Of a DNA stretch of 64,000 nt, positions 1 to 9,611 are shown in pieces. Both the position numbers and the translations under genes were made by a program. The DNA is from Kluyvera intermedia (GTDB lineage Bacteria; Pseudomonadota; Gammaproteobacteria; Enterobacterales; Enterobacteriaceae), in the NCBI RefSeq assembly GCF_021440345.1, contig NZ_JAKCNS010000041.1, positions 37,225 to 101,224 of the forward strand, written 5' to 3'. The notes beneath the pieces are model-generated. The model saw only the letters and a list, made by a program, of their open reading frames with translations, did no database searches and was not told the DNA's origin. How positions within the stretch are numbered: the stretch's first letter is position 1; each line of letters starts with the position of its first letter.

Positions 1-133
1 TATCGAGCGTATCGGCGATCGCTGCCAGAATATCTGTGAATACATCTTCTACTTCGTGAAGGGACAGGATTTCCGTCACGTCGGCGGCGATGAGCTGGAT
101 AAGCTACTGGCGGGTAAAGAGCCGAAAGAGTAA
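1..133 (+). CDS. phoU: PhoU C-terminus (phosphate-specific transport regulator), 5' truncated by window edge
   Basis: The reading frame is open from base 2 to the TAA at 131-133 and gives 43 residues, with the stretch [20 protein letters not shown] and the ending LLAGKEPKE. This is almost identical to the end of E. coli PhoU, a cytoplasmic helical-bundle protein. PhoU links the PstSCAB phosphate transporter to the PhoR/PhoB two-component system and keeps the Pho regulon off when phosphate is plentiful. The rest of the gene, and presumably pstSCAB, lies to the left of the window. A REP-type palindrome follows directly and probably ends the transcript. Confidence 0.95.
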   Translation, partial: IERIGDRCQNICEYIFYFVKGQDFRHVGGDELDKLLAGKEPKE

Positions 134-140
134 CAGTATT

Positions 141-213
141 GGCGGATGGCGCTTTGCTTATCCGCCTTACGGGATTTGTAGGCCGGATAAGCGCTAGCGC
201 CATCCGGCTTTTT
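141..213. repeat. REP/BIME palindromic element between phoU and yieH, likely terminator
   Basis: Two REP-like units face each other: GGCGGATGGCGC with TTATCCGCC at 141-166, and GCCGGATAAGCG with GCGCCATCCGGC at 182-208. This is the usual enterobacterial BIME layout. The second hairpin is followed by a T run at 209-213, so it can act as a rho-independent terminator for phoU. It lies between the convergent genes phoU and yieH, a typical REP position. Confidence 0.85.
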
Positions 214-216
214 CAT

Positions 217-882
217 TTATCGCGTAATTTTCCAGCCGCGCGCTTTCCACAGTTCCGGCAGCTGCGCCAAATCGGTAAACGTCGTGACTTTCGGATGATC
301 GATCGGTTTGTTATGCGGGTCGGCGCAGAAGTAGAACACCTCCATCCCGGCATCAATTCCTGACTGGGCTCCGGCTGATGAATCATCCACCAGAATGCAG
401 TTCTCGACGTTGACGTTCATGGCTTTGGCCGCGTGATACATCAGCGCCGGATCGGGCTTCCAGCGCTGAATATCGTAGCCGCTGAATAACTTATCCGGGA
501 AATGATGCAACATCCCCAGCTTGCCCAGCGAATGCTGCATTTTGCTGACCGGACCGTTTGAGACGATACACATCGGGATATCAACCGCATCAATCAGATC
601 GTTAGCACCATCGATCACCTCAAGTTCCGTGTCGAAAAGGCGTGCGACCTCTGCGCGGTAAACGGGTTCTAAATCTGACTTTGCCAGCTTTGTCCCGTGT
701 TCTTCGTTGATGATGTCGATGATTTCGTAGAGTTTCACGCCCTTGAAACGTTTAAAAATCTCTTCCAGATCGAGCGTAATGCCAAATGTTTTAAACATAT
801 GGACGTAGGCCCGTGAACAGATAACTTCGCTGTCTACCAGCGTACCGTCACAGTCGAAAAAAACCGCTTCAATACCGGACAT
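217..882 (-). CDS. yieH: HAD-superfamily sugar-phosphate phosphatase YieH (6-phosphogluconate phosphatase type)
   Basis: The 221-residue product has the same length as E. coli YieH, a cytoplasmic HAD hydrolase reported to act on 6-phosphogluconate and purine-related phosphates. All HAD motifs are visible: motif I DCDGT with nucleophile D10 and acid/base D12, motif II S108 in VSNG, motif III K142-P143, and motif IV D166/D167. Residues 15-85 form the alpha-helical cap of the beta-phosphoglucomutase-like subfamily. The gene converges on phoU and diverges from adeP. The family is secure; the physiological substrate is taken from the E. coli orthologue. Confidence 0.93.
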   Translation of the reverse strand: MSGIEAVFFDCDGTLVDSEVICSRAYVHMFKTFGITLDLEEIFKRFKGVKLYEIIDIINEEHGTKLAKSDLEPVYRAEVARLFDTELEVIDGANDLIDAVDIPMCIVSNGPVSKMQHSLGKLGMLHHFPDKLFSGYDIQRWKPDPALMYHAAKAMNVNVENCILVDDSSAGAQSGIDAGMEVFYFCADPHNKPIDHPKVTTFTDLAQLPELWKARGWKITR

Positions 883-932
883 GTCATTTCCTTTTTAACA
901 AGTTTAACGTTTACGTAATGCAGAATTCAGAG

Positions 933-948
933 ACGCAATCGTTGCCGT
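933..948. promoter_or_regulatory. Candidate PurR operator upstream of adeP
   Basis: ACGCAATCGTTGCCGT matches the PurR consensus ACGCAAACGTTTGCGT at 13 of 16 positions, including the central CG. It lies about 100 bp before adeP, in the yieH-adeP divergent region. Purine permease genes are known PurR targets in E. coli. The match is by eye only. Confidence 0.55.
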
Positions 949-1050
949 ATAAGCAAAATCAATGAAAAAAGTATCTCATAACCGCGCCTATTGTCGCATT
1001 TTGGTATAGGATAGCGACGAATTTTCCTCCCTTTCCTGCGGAAATAGATA

Positions 1051-2388
1051 ATGAGTCAACAACACACCACCCCGGCTTCCGGTCAGGGGATACTGGAGCG
1101 CGTGTTTAAACTGCGCGAACACGGCACAACGGCACGCACCGAAGTGATCGCCGGTTTCACCACCTTCCTGACGATGGTCTACATCGTTTTCGTAAACCCA
1201 CAAATTCTTGGCGTCGCCGGAATGGACACCAGCGCGGTGTTCGTGACGACCTGTCTGATTGCGGCGCTGGGCAGTATCCTGATGGGCGTATTTGCCAACC
1301 TGCCGGTGGCGCTGGCGCCAGCGATGGGCCTCAACGCCTTCTTCGCATTTGTGGTGGTACAGGCGATGGGCCTGCCGTGGCAGGTGGGTATGGGTGCCAT
1401 CTTCTGGGGCGCAGTGGGTCTGCTGCTGTTGACGATTTTCCGTGTGCGTTACTGGATGATTGCGAACATCCCGGTGAGCCTGCGCGTGGGGATCACCAGC
1501 GGTATCGGGCTGTTCATCGGTATGATGGGTCTGAAAAACGCCGGCGTTATCGTCGCCAACAAGGACACCCTGGTGTCTATCGGCAACCTGACCTCTCACA
1601 GCGTTCTGCTGGGCGTGCTGGGCTTCTTTATTATTGCGATTCTGGCGTCCCGTAATATCCATGCGGCGGTGCTGGTGTCTATCGTGGTGACGACCCTGCT
1701 GGGCTGGATGCTGGGCGACGTTCACTATAACGGTATCGTCTCCGCCCCACCGAGCATTACCACGGTGGTTGGCCATGTTGATCTTGCGGGTTCATTCAAT
1801 CTCGGCCTGGCTGGAGTGATCTTCTCCTTCATGCTGGTTAACCTGTTTGACTCCTCCGGTACGCTGATTGGCGTCACCGATAAAGCGGGTCTGGCGGATG
1901 AGAAGGGTAAATTCCCACGCATGAAGCAGGCGCTGTTTGTGGATAGCGTTTCGTCAGTGGCTGGTTCCTTCATCGGTACCTCTTCCGTCACCGCCTATAT
2001 CGAATCCTCTTCCGGCGTTTCCGTTGGTGGTCGTACCGGCCTGACGGCAGTGGTCGTGGGTCTGCTGTTCCTGCTGGTGATTTTCCTGTCGCCTCTGGCG
2101 GGAATGGTGCCGGGCTATGCGGCGGCGGGTGCGCTGATTTACGTTGGCGTGCTGATGACGTCAAGCCTGTCGCGCGTGAAGTGGGATGACCTGACTGAAG
2201 CGGTTCCGGCATTTATTACCGCGGTGATGATGCCGTTTAGCTTCTCGATTACCGAAGGTATCGCGCTGGGCTTTATCTCTTACTGCATTATGAAAATTGG
2301 TACCGGTCGTTTCCGCGATCTCAGCCCGTGCGTGATTATCGTCGCACTGCTGTTTGTGCTGAAGATTGTGTTTATCGACGCCCACTAA
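1051..2388 (+). CDS. adeP: Adenine permease AdeP (NCS2/AzgA family)
   Basis: The 445-residue inner-membrane protein matches E. coli AdeP (YieG), a high-affinity proton symporter for adenine. Signature segments of the AzgA branch are present: the PVALAPAMGLNAFFAF stretch at about 85-100 and NLFDSSGT at 264-271. Around 12-14 hydrophobic segments are spread along the protein. A second paralogue, adeQ, lies at 53 kb in this window and is clearly similar along its whole length. The gene stands alone; a PurR-like box lies upstream and a strong hairpin terminator follows the stop. Confidence 0.95.
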   Translation: MSQQHTTPASGQGILERVFKLREHGTTARTEVIAGFTTFLTMVYIVFVNPQILGVAGMDTSAVFVTTCLIAALGSILMGVFANLPVALAPAMGLNAFFAFVVVQAMGLPWQVGMGAIFWGAVGLLLLTIFRVRYWMIANIPVSLRVGITSGIGLFIGMMGLKNAGVIVANKDTLVSIGNLTSHSVLLGVLGFFIIAILASRNIHAAVLVSIVVTTLLGWMLGDVHYNGIVSAPPSITTVVGHVDLAGSFNLGLAGVIFSFMLVNLFDSSGTLIGVTDKAGLADEKGKFPRMKQALFVDSVSSVAGSFIGTSSVTAYIESSSGVSVGGRTGLTAVVVGLLFLLVIFLSPLAGMVPGYAAAGALIYVGVLMTSSLSRVKWDDLTEAVPAFITAVMMPFSFSITEGIALGFISYCIMKIGTGRFRDLSPCVIIVALLFVLKIVFIDAH

Positions 2389-2445
2389 GATGCGGTTTGT
2401 GGTGTCAGGAGGCGCTTCGCTGACCTGACCTACAGGACAATAGAG

Positions 2446-2480
2446 GCCCGGCAAGCGTTAGCGCTGCCGGGCTTTTCTTT
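2446..2480 (+). terminator. Rho-independent terminator after adeP
   Basis: GCCCGGCA at 2446-2453 pairs with TGCCGGGC at 2465-2472, with extra AGCG/GCGC pairing inside, and is followed by TTTTCTTT. The T run overlaps the last codon of the convergent gene chrR. Reading leftward there is no T run, so it acts mainly on adeP. Confidence 0.8.
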
Positions 2481-3045
2481 ATGCTTTAACGCGCTGAATA
2501 TATTCGCCAAACGCGGTCAATTGACCGGTCAGATGATCCAACGTGCCTTGCTCAATCACTTCACCCAGCTGTGGGTCGACCTTGTTCTGAATCACGCCGC
2601 CCATAAACTCTGGCTTGTTCATCACCATCGCGTCGAGGAACACCAGAATCTGGCGCAGATGGTACTGACAGCGTGCGCCGCCAATGGCGCCCATAGAGCT
2701 GGTCTGGATCAGTACCGGTTTACCGGCCAATGGTTGATCCGGCAGGCGAGACAGCCAGTCGATGGCATTTTTCAGGCCACCCGGCACGGAGTAGTTATAC
2801 TCCGGCGTGACGATGACCACGCCGTCAGCCTGGCGAATTTGCTCAGCCAGCGCTTCTACGCTTTGTGGGAATCCATCTTCTTGTTGCAGGTCAGCATCAT
2901 ACAGCGGGATATCGCCAATCGACGGCAGCGCAGAAACGCTCATGCCCGCCGGGGCGATTTTTGGCAGGGTGCGTGCCACCATACCGTTAAATGAACCTTT
3001 GCGCAGGCTTCCCAATAACGTAACAACTTTCAACGCTTCAGACAT
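2479..3045 (-). CDS. chrR: NAD(P)H-dependent FMN reductase ChrR (quinone/chromate reductase)
   Basis: This 188-residue flavoprotein has the same length as E. coli ChrR (YieF). It is a cytoplasmic tetramer that reduces quinones by two electrons and also reduces chromate. The FMN phosphate loop GSLRKGS is at 12-18, and the flavodoxin-like signature PEYNYSVPGGLKNAIDW is at 81-97. The gene lies 38 bp downstream of yieE in the same direction, so the two are probably co-transcribed. It converges on adeP. Confidence 0.94.
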   Translation of the reverse strand: MSEALKVVTLLGSLRKGSFNGMVARTLPKIAPAGMSVSALPSIGDIPLYDADLQQEDGFPQSVEALAEQIRQADGVVIVTPEYNYSVPGGLKNAIDWLSRLPDQPLAGKPVLIQTSSMGAIGGARCQYHLRQILVFLDAMVMNKPEFMGGVIQNKVDPQLGEVIEQGTLDHLTGQLTAFGEYIQRVKA

Positions 3046-3083
3046 GATTACTCCTTTGCATCATGAGGCTGTTTTCAGCCGAA

Positions 3084-3833
3084 TCAGTTGAGTATAAGCG
3101 CTTTCTCTGCCGGCAGGCTGGTGAATCTCATCACCCGCGCCGCGGGTTCATTGGCCCGCGTTTGCGCGTCTGGCAGGCTGCGCCAACCGTATTTGCCATC
3201 AAACTCCCATACCTTGAGTTTCTCAATAGAAGGGGAAACGGCAAGCGACCAGGCCAGCACGTCCTCCGCATCACAAATGGCTTCGAGCTGATCGGTGGTG
3301 GCGGAACGCAGGCGGCCGGAACCAGGCAGCAACTGAAGCGCCTGCGGTGAGTCGATATGCACATCGCCGGTCATTTTGAGCACACTCTGGCGCAGCGCAA
3401 TGAGCTGCACGCGCGCTTCGTGTGGATCGCTTTGGTTGTTAATCCACAGATTTTCATTGCTGGTAAATCGGTAGTTTTCCATCATCGTCGCCTGCGGGGT
3501 ATTGCGCAGCACGTGCAGCAGCTCCATATCGAGGCCGCATGTGCCTTCGGTGGTCAGCGCCACGCCAACGATATTGCCTGCATAGGCGATGGAAAAATCA
3601 GGCAGTTGGCTATCTTTAAAGAATGGTTTGCCTTCCGTCTGGGTCACGATTTCGGGGAGTTCGCTGATGCCGTAAAGCATAAACAGCAGCTCGGCCAGCA
3701 GTGCGCGCGACGCTAGATAGCGAGTGCGGCGATAAGCCGGAAGCTGGCGTGCGATGTTGTGGCTGGTGGATGATAACCTGACCGACAGTAGATGCCCGTC
3801 CTTGAGGATCCCTCTTGCAAAGTGCGTCGCCAT
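3084..3833 (-). CDS. yieE: 4'-phosphopantetheinyl transferase superfamily protein YieE
   Basis: Starting at the ATG that gives MATHFARGIL, the product is 249 residues, as in E. coli YieE. A longer in-frame start 18 codons upstream has no counterpart in that protein. The Sfp-type magnesium motif GLDMEL is at 100-105 (D102, E104), and the second motif around ALRQSVLKMTG is at 147-157. The usual W/F-x-x-K-E-A residues of motif three are altered, as in E. coli YieE. The family moves phosphopantetheine from CoA onto carrier proteins. The carrier target of YieE is not known, and no carrier-protein gene is nearby. Confidence 0.88.
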   Translation of the reverse strand: MATHFARGILKDGHLLSVRLSSTSHNIARQLPAYRRTRYLASRALLAELLFMLYGISELPEIVTQTEGKPFFKDSQLPDFSIAYAGNIVGVALTTEGTCGLDMELLHVLRNTPQATMMENYRFTSNENLWINNQSDPHEARVQLIALRQSVLKMTGDVHIDSPQALQLLPGSGRLRSATTDQLEAICDAEDVLAWSLAVSPSIEKLKVWEFDGKYGWRSLPDAQTRANEPAARVMRFTSLPAEKALILN

Positions 3834-3990
3834 TTTTCGCTCCGTGATTAATGGACTGTGGATATTGTGAGAGTAACATTTACGCAAGTTATGATCAGGT
3901 TTTACTGCCTAAAAGTGCGAATGAAAAGGGGTATTACGAGACTTTTACACTTTCCCTTAACTGAAACACATTATTTTTACGAATAATGAG

Positions 3991-4950
3991 TCAGGAAACA
4001 GTGAGATATAAGGATTTTAGGGTTTCGCGCAACCAAATAATTTTCGGGTTGTGACTATTTCGTTTATGCCAAAGAAGGGTAAACGGGACCAGCAATTTAT
4101 CCAATTGCGCAGCATCGAATGGCATAGGCCTGGCGACCAGAGATAGCTGGTGGAGCTGGTTATAGTAGCGACAATAGCGCGGCGCGGTGGCCAGCATATT
4201 GTGATCCGGCTGGGCGGCCATAAATAGCGACTGTTCAAATCCCGGCAGGTTTAAGGCGATGTTGCGTTGACGCCCCATTTCCTGAAGCACATCGTCCAGT
4301 GCCCAGGTATCGCTTTGCTCCCAGCTGATACTGATATGCGGGTAGCGTAGAAACGTCTCCAGGTTCCACTCTTCCTGAAGCGCTGGATGATCCTCGCGCA
4401 GCCAGACGCAGGGAAGATCGGAAAACAGCACTTCATGGTCAATCGATAGCGGCAGCAGGCTCAGGAGTTCGCGCGAACGTGGATGGCTTTCACGACCAGT
4501 AAAGCCGATATCCACTTCACCGCGAATAATGGCGTCCAGCGAATCGTAGTCCCAGTTGCGAACCTTAATTGTTGCCTGAGGATAACGCTGGTAAATCTGC
4601 TGCGAGAGCGCATTGAACATGATCATCACCAGCGGCGTTTCGGCCACCAGATCAAACTTCAGCCCGCGCGGCGTTTCATGATTCGGCTTATCGAGCAGCT
4701 GATTGCCCATTTGCATCCACTCCGCCAGGCTGTGCTCCATGCTGAGCATTAGCGGTGTTGGTGTGAGCCCCAGCGGGGTATTCACAAACAGCGGATCGTC
4801 AAACCAGGCCCTCAGCTTCGATAGCGATTTACTGACCGCCGACGGCGTAACGTTCATCCGTTTGGCGGTTTTGGTCACGCTACGCTCCTGCATCAGGAGC
4901 TGTAGGCAGAGCAGTAAATTAAGATCGAGACTGCTGAGGGATTTCTTCAT
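3991..4950 (-). CDS. yidZ: LysR-family transcriptional regulator YidZ
   Basis: Starting at the ATG of [13 protein letters not shown], the 319-residue product matches E. coli YidZ, a LysR regulator linked to anaerobic nitric oxide protection. The N-terminal winged helix-turn-helix spans about 8-65, with the recognition helix near [12 protein letters not shown] at 35-46. An effector-binding domain fills the rest. A TTG nine codons further upstream is possible but less likely. The gene begins inside the last 32 bases of mdtL, so the two are probably translated from one message. No clear Shine-Dalgarno precedes the ATG, which fits coupling. Confidence 0.9.
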   Translation of the reverse strand: MKKSLSSLDLNLLLCLQLLMQERSVTKTAKRMNVTPSAVSKSLSKLRAWFDDPLFVNTPLGLTPTPLMLSMEHSLAEWMQMGNQLLDKPNHETPRGLKFDLVAETPLVMIMFNALSQQIYQRYPQATIKVRNWDYDSLDAIIRGEVDIGFTGRESHPRSRELLSLLPLSIDHEVLFSDLPCVWLREDHPALQEEWNLETFLRYPHISISWEQSDTWALDDVLQEMGRQRNIALNLPGFEQSLFMAAQPDHNMLATAPRYCRYYNQLHQLSLVARPMPFDAAQLDKLLVPFTLLWHKRNSHNPKIIWLRETLKSLYLTVS

Positions 4951-6100
4951 GAGTTGGCGCGGACCGGTTAGAAGCAACAGTGATAATCAACATGATACTC
5001 ACTATGCTACAGCCAATCAGAATCCCGATCAGCATATTCAGCGCATCAAGACCGAGGATTGCGGCCAGCCAAATCCACAGTGATGAACCGCAAACCTGCG
5101 CAATACCTAATGCTGAGCTTGCCACTCCCGCACGAAGCGAGAAAGGACCCAGCGCCTGGCTCATGGCAACCCCAAAGCCGACCGAGAAACCGGCGCAAAT
5201 TAAGGTGAGCCCAAATAGTGTGACCGCGTTTGTGCTGGCGAGGGTTAACACGACGCCAGCGGTCAGGAACAGCACCTGTGAAGCCAGCATGAGGGTTCTG
5301 GGTTTGAACAGGCTCAAGGCGAACGGCGTGGAGAACGACACCGCCATGCTGACACCGGCGGTCATCGCCATGGTGGTGGCATATTCCCCACGGTCAAAAC
5401 CCATCACTTCCATCAGCAGTACCGGCGAGGTATTCACGAAGGTGAGGATCACCGACACGCTGAGGGTCGTAATCGCGAGGCGGCTAAGGAAAAAGCGGTT
5501 TAACAGCGATTCGGCGCCACGCTCTGTTGGTGTTGATGTCTTAAGAGCCGCTGGGCGCGATTCTCGCAGGATAAATACCGACAACAGGCAGACGACGACA
5601 CCCATGCCTATCATCGTGTAGAACAGGCTCTGCCACGGGTATTTGAGCATAATCAGATGCCCCATAACCGGTGCGAGCACTGGGACAATACAGGTGATCC
5701 CGTTAAGTAAAGACAGCACCTTCGCCCGGCGGCGATCGTCCAGCGTATCGCGCAGTATTGCAAATGCCACCACGTAACAGCAGCCCGCACCAATACCCTG
5801 AATAAAGCGCCCCACCAGGAATGGCGTACCGCTCTCAGCCAGAGAACATAGTGCTGAGGCGAGAATATAAATCACCGCACCGACGATGGCGACCGGCTTG
5901 CGGCCCGATTGGTCTGCGACTTTACCGGCGAATAGCATGGCGGTTGCCATCCCGGCCAGATAGACCGAAAACGCAATATGCAGCTGAGCTTCGCTGGCCT
6001 GTAAATCAGCAGCAATGCGGGGTAATCCCACCAGATACATATCAATACCTGCGGGATACAGGAGAACCAGAGCAAAACTGCAGATTAGAAAGCGTGTCAT
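4919..6100 (-). CDS. mdtL: MFS multidrug transporter MdtL
   Basis: This 393-residue, 12-helix inner-membrane protein of the DHA1 drug:proton antiporter family matches E. coli MdtL, a chloramphenicol exporter. The loop 2-3 motif A appears as [11 protein letters not shown] at 59-69, and a membrane-embedded acid (D20) sits in helix 1. In E. coli, tnaCAB lies between mdtL and mnmE. Here mdtL directly follows a short region with two palindromes. Its 3' end overlaps yidZ by 32 bases. Confidence 0.92.
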   Translation of the reverse strand: MTRFLICSFALVLLYPAGIDMYLVGLPRIAADLQASEAQLHIAFSVYLAGMATAMLFAGKVADQSGRKPVAIVGAVIYILASALCSLAESGTPFLVGRFIQGIGAGCCYVVAFAILRDTLDDRRRAKVLSLLNGITCIVPVLAPVMGHLIMLKYPWQSLFYTMIGMGVVVCLLSVFILRESRPAALKTSTPTERGAESLLNRFFLSRLAITTLSVSVILTFVNTSPVLLMEVMGFDRGEYATTMAMTAGVSMAVSFSTPFALSLFKPRTLMLASQVLFLTAGVVLTLASTNAVTLFGLTLICAGFSVGFGVAMSQALGPFSLRAGVASSALGIAQVCGSSLWIWLAAILGLDALNMLIGILIGCSIVSIMLIITVASNRSAPTHEEIPQQSRS

Positions 6101-6170
6101 AGCAACCTCATGAGGAATGTGGCGCTAAGAATACGGGGAGAGGGTCTGCGGCACGAGTTGCCATTTGGAC

Positions 6171-6201
6171 AACCGTGATTTCCTAAGAGGAAATCACGGT
6201 T
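6171..6201. repeat. Perfect 14-bp inverted repeat upstream of mdtL
   Basis: AACCGTGATTTCCT at 6171-6184 and its exact reverse complement at 6188-6201 are separated by three bases. It lies 70 bp before mdtL and 65 bp beyond the mnmE stop. Neither side carries a real T run, so it may be an operator for mdtL or a mnmE 3' hairpin. Confidence 0.6.
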
Positions 6202-6218
6202 GTTTAGCATCATTACCG

Positions 6219-6254
6219 CTTCCTGAGCCAGCAGTACTGCGTCGGCTCAGGAAG
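6219..6254. repeat. Perfect 11-bp inverted repeat just beyond mnmE
   Basis: CTTCCTGAGCC at 6219-6229 pairs with GGCTCAGGAAG at 6244-6254 around a 14-base loop. It begins 12 bases past the mnmE stop and could form the 3' hairpin of the mnmE message, but no T tract follows in that direction. Confidence 0.55.
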
Positions 6255-6265
6255 TGACAGTAAAA

Positions 6266-7630
6266 TTATTTGCCAATACAGAAGCTGGAGAAAATACGCC
6301 CCAGCAGATCGTCGGAGGTAAATTCGCCGGTTATTTCGCTCAGGCACTGTTGAGACAGACGCAGCTCTTCAGCCAGCAGTTCACCCGCCCAGGCGCCCAG
6401 CAGCTGCGCTTTACCCTGTTGCAGATGCTCTGCGGCGTCTGATAGCGCCTGCAGGTGACGACGGCGCGCCAGGAAGCCGCCTTCCATGTTGGTTTCAAAG
6501 CCCATGCTCTGCTTGAGATGGTTACGCAGCACATCGACACCTTCGCCGGTACGTGCGGAAAGGCGTACAAGTGAGTGCTCATTTACATCGCTAAGACCCA
6601 GCGTCTCACCGGTAATATCCGCTTTGTTGCGTACGACGGTTATCGGCAGAGTTTTCGGCAGACGGGCGATAAAGTCCGGCCAAATCTCCGCTGGGTCGGT
6701 GGCGTCGGTGGTGGTGCCATCAACCATAAACAGCACACGGTCAGCCTGTTCGATTTCCTGCCATGCGCGTTCGATACCGATACGCTCCACTTCGTCGCTC
6801 GCTTCGCGCAGCCCAGCGGTATCAATGATGTGCAGCGGCATGCCGTCAATATGGATATGTTCACGCAGCACGTCGCGGGTGGTACCGGCGATATCGGTGA
6901 CGATCGCAGCTTCACGGCCCGCCAGCGCGTTCAGTAGGCTCGATTTCCCGGCATTTGGACGACCGGCAATAACCACTTTCATCCCTTCACGCAGCAGGCT
7001 GCCCTGACGCGCTTCGGCACGGACGGCGTCGAGATCGGCAATCACGTTGTTAAGCTGGGCTTCGATTTTACCGTCGGAAAGAAAGTCGATCTCCTCATCC
7101 GGGAAGTCGATAGCCGCCTCGACAAAGATTCGCAGGTGAGTGAGTGCTTCCACAAGGTGGTTAACGCGGGTGGAGAATGCGCCCTGTAGCGAGTTTAGCG
7201 CGGAACGGGCCGCCTGCTCGGAGCTGGCATCAATCAGGTCGGCAATCGCTTCGGCCTGGGCCAAATCGAGTTTATCGTTTAAAAACGCGCGCTCGGAGAA
7301 TTCGCCGGGTTTGGCAATACGCACGCCCGGCAGCGTCAGAATACGTTTGAGCAGCAAATCGAGAATCACTGGGCCGCCGTGGCCCTGAAGTTCTAACACA
7401 TCTTCACCGGTGAAGGAGTTAGGGCCGGGGAACCACAGCGCAATGCCTTGATCCAGCGAGCTGCCGTCATCGTCTTTAAACGGCAGATAGTCGGCGTAGC
7501 GCGGCTTCGGCAGCTTGCCTAGCACCGCCTGCGCGACGTCACGCGCCTTCAGGCCGGAGATACGCAAAATGCCCACGCCACCGCGTCCTGGTGGGGTTGC
7601 CTGGGCGACAATAGTGTCGTTATGGCTCAT
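6266..7630 (-). CDS. mnmE: tRNA uridine-5-carboxymethylaminomethyl synthesis GTPase MnmE
   Basis: This 454-residue cytoplasmic GTPase works with MnmG (GidA) to modify the wobble uridine U34 of certain tRNAs. An N-terminal tetrahydrofolate-binding domain fills about 1-118 and a helical domain surrounds the G domain. G-domain motifs are G1 GRPNAGKSS at 223-231, G2 GTTRD at 249-253, G3 DTAG at 270-273 and G4 NKAD at 335-338. The protein ends in the family signature C451-IGK. The length equals that of E. coli MnmE. The gene follows the rpmH-yidC operon in the same direction but is separated from it by a terminator. Confidence 0.97.
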   Translation of the reverse strand: MSHNDTIVAQATPPGRGGVGILRISGLKARDVAQAVLGKLPKPRYADYLPFKDDDGSSLDQGIALWFPGPNSFTGEDVLELQGHGGPVILDLLLKRILTLPGVRIAKPGEFSERAFLNDKLDLAQAEAIADLIDASSEQAARSALNSLQGAFSTRVNHLVEALTHLRIFVEAAIDFPDEEIDFLSDGKIEAQLNNVIADLDAVRAEARQGSLLREGMKVVIAGRPNAGKSSLLNALAGREAAIVTDIAGTTRDVLREHIHIDGMPLHIIDTAGLREASDEVERIGIERAWQEIEQADRVLFMVDGTTTDATDPAEIWPDFIARLPKTLPITVVRNKADITGETLGLSDVNEHSLVRLSARTGEGVDVLRNHLKQSMGFETNMEGGFLARRRHLQALSDAAEHLQQGKAQLLGAWAGELLAEELRLSQQCLSEITGEFTSDDLLGRIFSSFCIGK

Positions 7631-7656
7631 GGTTAGTCTCTAGTTGTTGCAATAAA

Positions 7657-7680
7657 AAAGGCGGTCATTCGACCGCCTTT
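7657..7680 (-). terminator. Terminator of the rpmH-rnpA-yidD-yidC operon
   Basis: AAAGGCGGTC and GACCGCCTTT form a near-perfect hairpin around ATTC. Read leftward it is followed by TTTTATT, so it terminates transcripts leaving yidC, 24 bases after that stop. Confidence 0.85.
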
Positions 7681-7704
7681 CATTTTAGCGCTTATGGTAC
7701 CGAA

Positions 7705-9351
7705 TCAGGATTTTTTCTTCTCGCGGCTATGCAGGCCACGTTTTTCCAGACCACGGTAAATCAGCTGCTGCTGAATAATGGTTACCAGGTTGCTGACGAT
7801 ATAGTAAACCACCAGACCGGATGGGAACCACAGGAAGAACACCGTGAAGATGACCGGCATAAAGGTCATGATCTTCTGCTGCATCGGGTCGGTTACCGTG
7901 GTCGGAGACATCTTCTGAATGAAGAACATCGTCGCGCCCATGATGATCGGCAGGATGTAGTACGGGTCTTGTGCAGACAAATCGTGAATCCACAGGATGA
8001 ACGGCGCATGACGCAGTTCAACCGAGGCGCTCAGCATGTAGTACAGCGCAAGGAAGATAGGCATCTGGATAATCAGCGGGAAGCAGCCACCCAGCGGGTT
8101 TACCTTCTCAGCTTTATACAGGGCCATCATTTCCTGGCTTTGACGCTGTTTGTCATCGCCCAGACGCTCACGCATAGCCTGAATCTTTGGCTGCAGCATA
8201 CGCATCTTCGCCATGGAGGTGTACTGCGCTTTAGTCAGCGGGTACATGATGCCACGAACGATAAAGGTGATAACGATGATGGAGAAGCCCCAGTTGCCCA
8301 GGAAGCTATGGATCCATTTCAGCAGTTTGAACAGCGGCTGAGAGATGAACCACAGCCAACCGTAGTCAACGGTCAGATCCAGGTGCGGCGCAACGGCAGC
8401 CATTTTGTCCTGAATTGCTGGGCCGACCCACAGGGTGCTGTTCAGCTTATCAACCTGACCTGGCTGAACCAGTACCGGCTGAGATTTGTAGCCAATGGCC
8501 ACAACGCCGTTACCGAGGTTAGCGGTGTAAAGGTTGTTGGTACCTTTGTTTTCTGGAACCCATGCAGTGGTGAAGTACTGCTGCAGCATCGCCACCCAAC
8601 CGTTCTGGGTATTGGTGTTCAGGTTCTCGTTATCAACAATCGTATCGAATTTGTATTTTTCATATTTCGAATCGGAAGTTGAATACGCCGCGCCGCGGAA
8701 GGTATGCATGGTAGACAGGCCACCGGTCTGGGTATCACGGCTTGTCGGCAGCGCAGCGCTTTGCTTGAGCTGACCGAAGGTCGAGATTTCCAGCGGCTTG
8801 TCGCTGACGTTCTGCACGTTATAGCCGACGTTCACCGCATAGTCACCGCGTTTCAGGGTGAAGGTTTTGGTGAAGACGTTGCCCGCTTTATCGGTATAGG
8901 TCAGTGGAATGACGAGTTCATTCTGACCGTCAGCCAGTACAAACGCATCTTTATCGACGTTATACAGCGGACGTGGGCCGTTAGCCGGGTTATCCGGGCC
9001 ATCACGACCGGTTAAGCCGCTCTGTGCCTGATAGATAAACTGTGGTGTGGTTTCCAGTAACTGGAACGGTTCGTCAGATTTCAGTGCTTTCGGGTAAGCC
9101 GGAAGCAGTGCCTGCTCAACATCACCACCGCGGGTGTTGATGGTCAGCTCAAGCACATCAGTTTTAACCGTGATCAGTTTTCCTTGGCCACTGGCCGGTA
9201 CGCCCTGGTCTGCGGCGCTACCCGCTGCTGTGGTCGTAGTCTGCGTGGTCTGCTGCTGGGCCTGAGGATTGTTATCCTGCTCCCAGGCTTGCCAGATCAT
9301 GAAAGACACGAACAACAAAGCGATGATAAGAAGATTGCGTTGCGAATCCAT
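7705..9351 (-). CDS. yidC: Membrane protein insertase YidC
   Basis: The 548-residue inner-membrane insertase has the E. coli length. It inserts small membrane proteins such as the F0 c subunit and assists SecYEG. An N-terminal helix at about 6-22 is followed by a large periplasmic beta-sandwich domain (about 25-340). The conserved five-helix core follows, starting near [20 protein letters not shown]; the arginine in FIVRG corresponds to the groove arginine R366 of E. coli. The basic C-terminal tail ends in REKKKS and contacts the ribosome. It follows yidD by two bases in the rpmH operon. Confidence 0.98.
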   Translation of the reverse strand: MDSQRNLLIIALLFVSFMIWQAWEQDNNPQAQQQTTQTTTTAAGSAADQGVPASGQGKLITVKTDVLELTINTRGGDVEQALLPAYPKALKSDEPFQLLETTPQFIYQAQSGLTGRDGPDNPANGPRPLYNVDKDAFVLADGQNELVIPLTYTDKAGNVFTKTFTLKRGDYAVNVGYNVQNVSDKPLEISTFGQLKQSAALPTSRDTQTGGLSTMHTFRGAAYSTSDSKYEKYKFDTIVDNENLNTNTQNGWVAMLQQYFTTAWVPENKGTNNLYTANLGNGVVAIGYKSQPVLVQPGQVDKLNSTLWVGPAIQDKMAAVAPHLDLTVDYGWLWFISQPLFKLLKWIHSFLGNWGFSIIVITFIVRGIMYPLTKAQYTSMAKMRMLQPKIQAMRERLGDDKQRQSQEMMALYKAEKVNPLGGCFPLIIQMPIFLALYYMLSASVELRHAPFILWIHDLSAQDPYYILPIIMGATMFFIQKMSPTTVTDPMQQKIMTFMPVIFTVFFLWFPSGLVVYYIVSNLVTIIQQQLIYRGLEKRGLHSREKKKS

Positions 9352-9353
9352 CG

Positions 9354-9611
9354 TTAGTGTTCTCTGGTATCAAATGGTCCAGGCGGGACGGGGTCGTCAC
9401 CACCAGGGTGTAAAGGGTGGCATTTTAATACGCGTTTCACTGTCAACCAACTGCCTTTTATCACTCCAAACCTGCGCAATGCCTCAATTCCGTACTGAGA
9501 ACAGGTTGGCGTGAAACGGCAATGCGGCCCGAGTAGCGGACTAATCAGGCGCTGATAGACCCTAATCAGGCCTATCAGGAGCCGGGAGACAGGCGACAGT
9601 GACGGCGCCAT
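9354..9611 (-). CDS. yidD: Membrane protein insertion efficiency factor YidD
   Basis: This 85-residue protein is nearly identical to E. coli YidD, which associates with the inner membrane and helps YidC-dependent insertion. The DUF37 cysteines are present: C31, C37 (in [12 protein letters not shown]) and C64 (in [10 protein letters not shown]). An amphipathic N-terminal helix includes [13 protein letters not shown]. The start overlaps the last 37 bases of rnpA and the stop is two bases before yidC, so all three are translationally linked. Confidence 0.96.
   Translation of the reverse strand: MAPSLSPVSRLLIGLIRVYQRLISPLLGPHCRFTPTCSQYGIEALRRFGVIKGSWLTVKRVLKCHPLHPGGDDPVPPGPFDTREH

Noticed and set aside
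988..1776. 262-codon minus-strand frame rich in H, Q and R
   Set aside because: It is antisense to adeP, has composition typical of a complement frame and matches no family.
7729..8682. 317-codon plus-strand frame
   Set aside because: It is antisense to the highly conserved yidC; its composition is that of a shadow frame and it has no domain.
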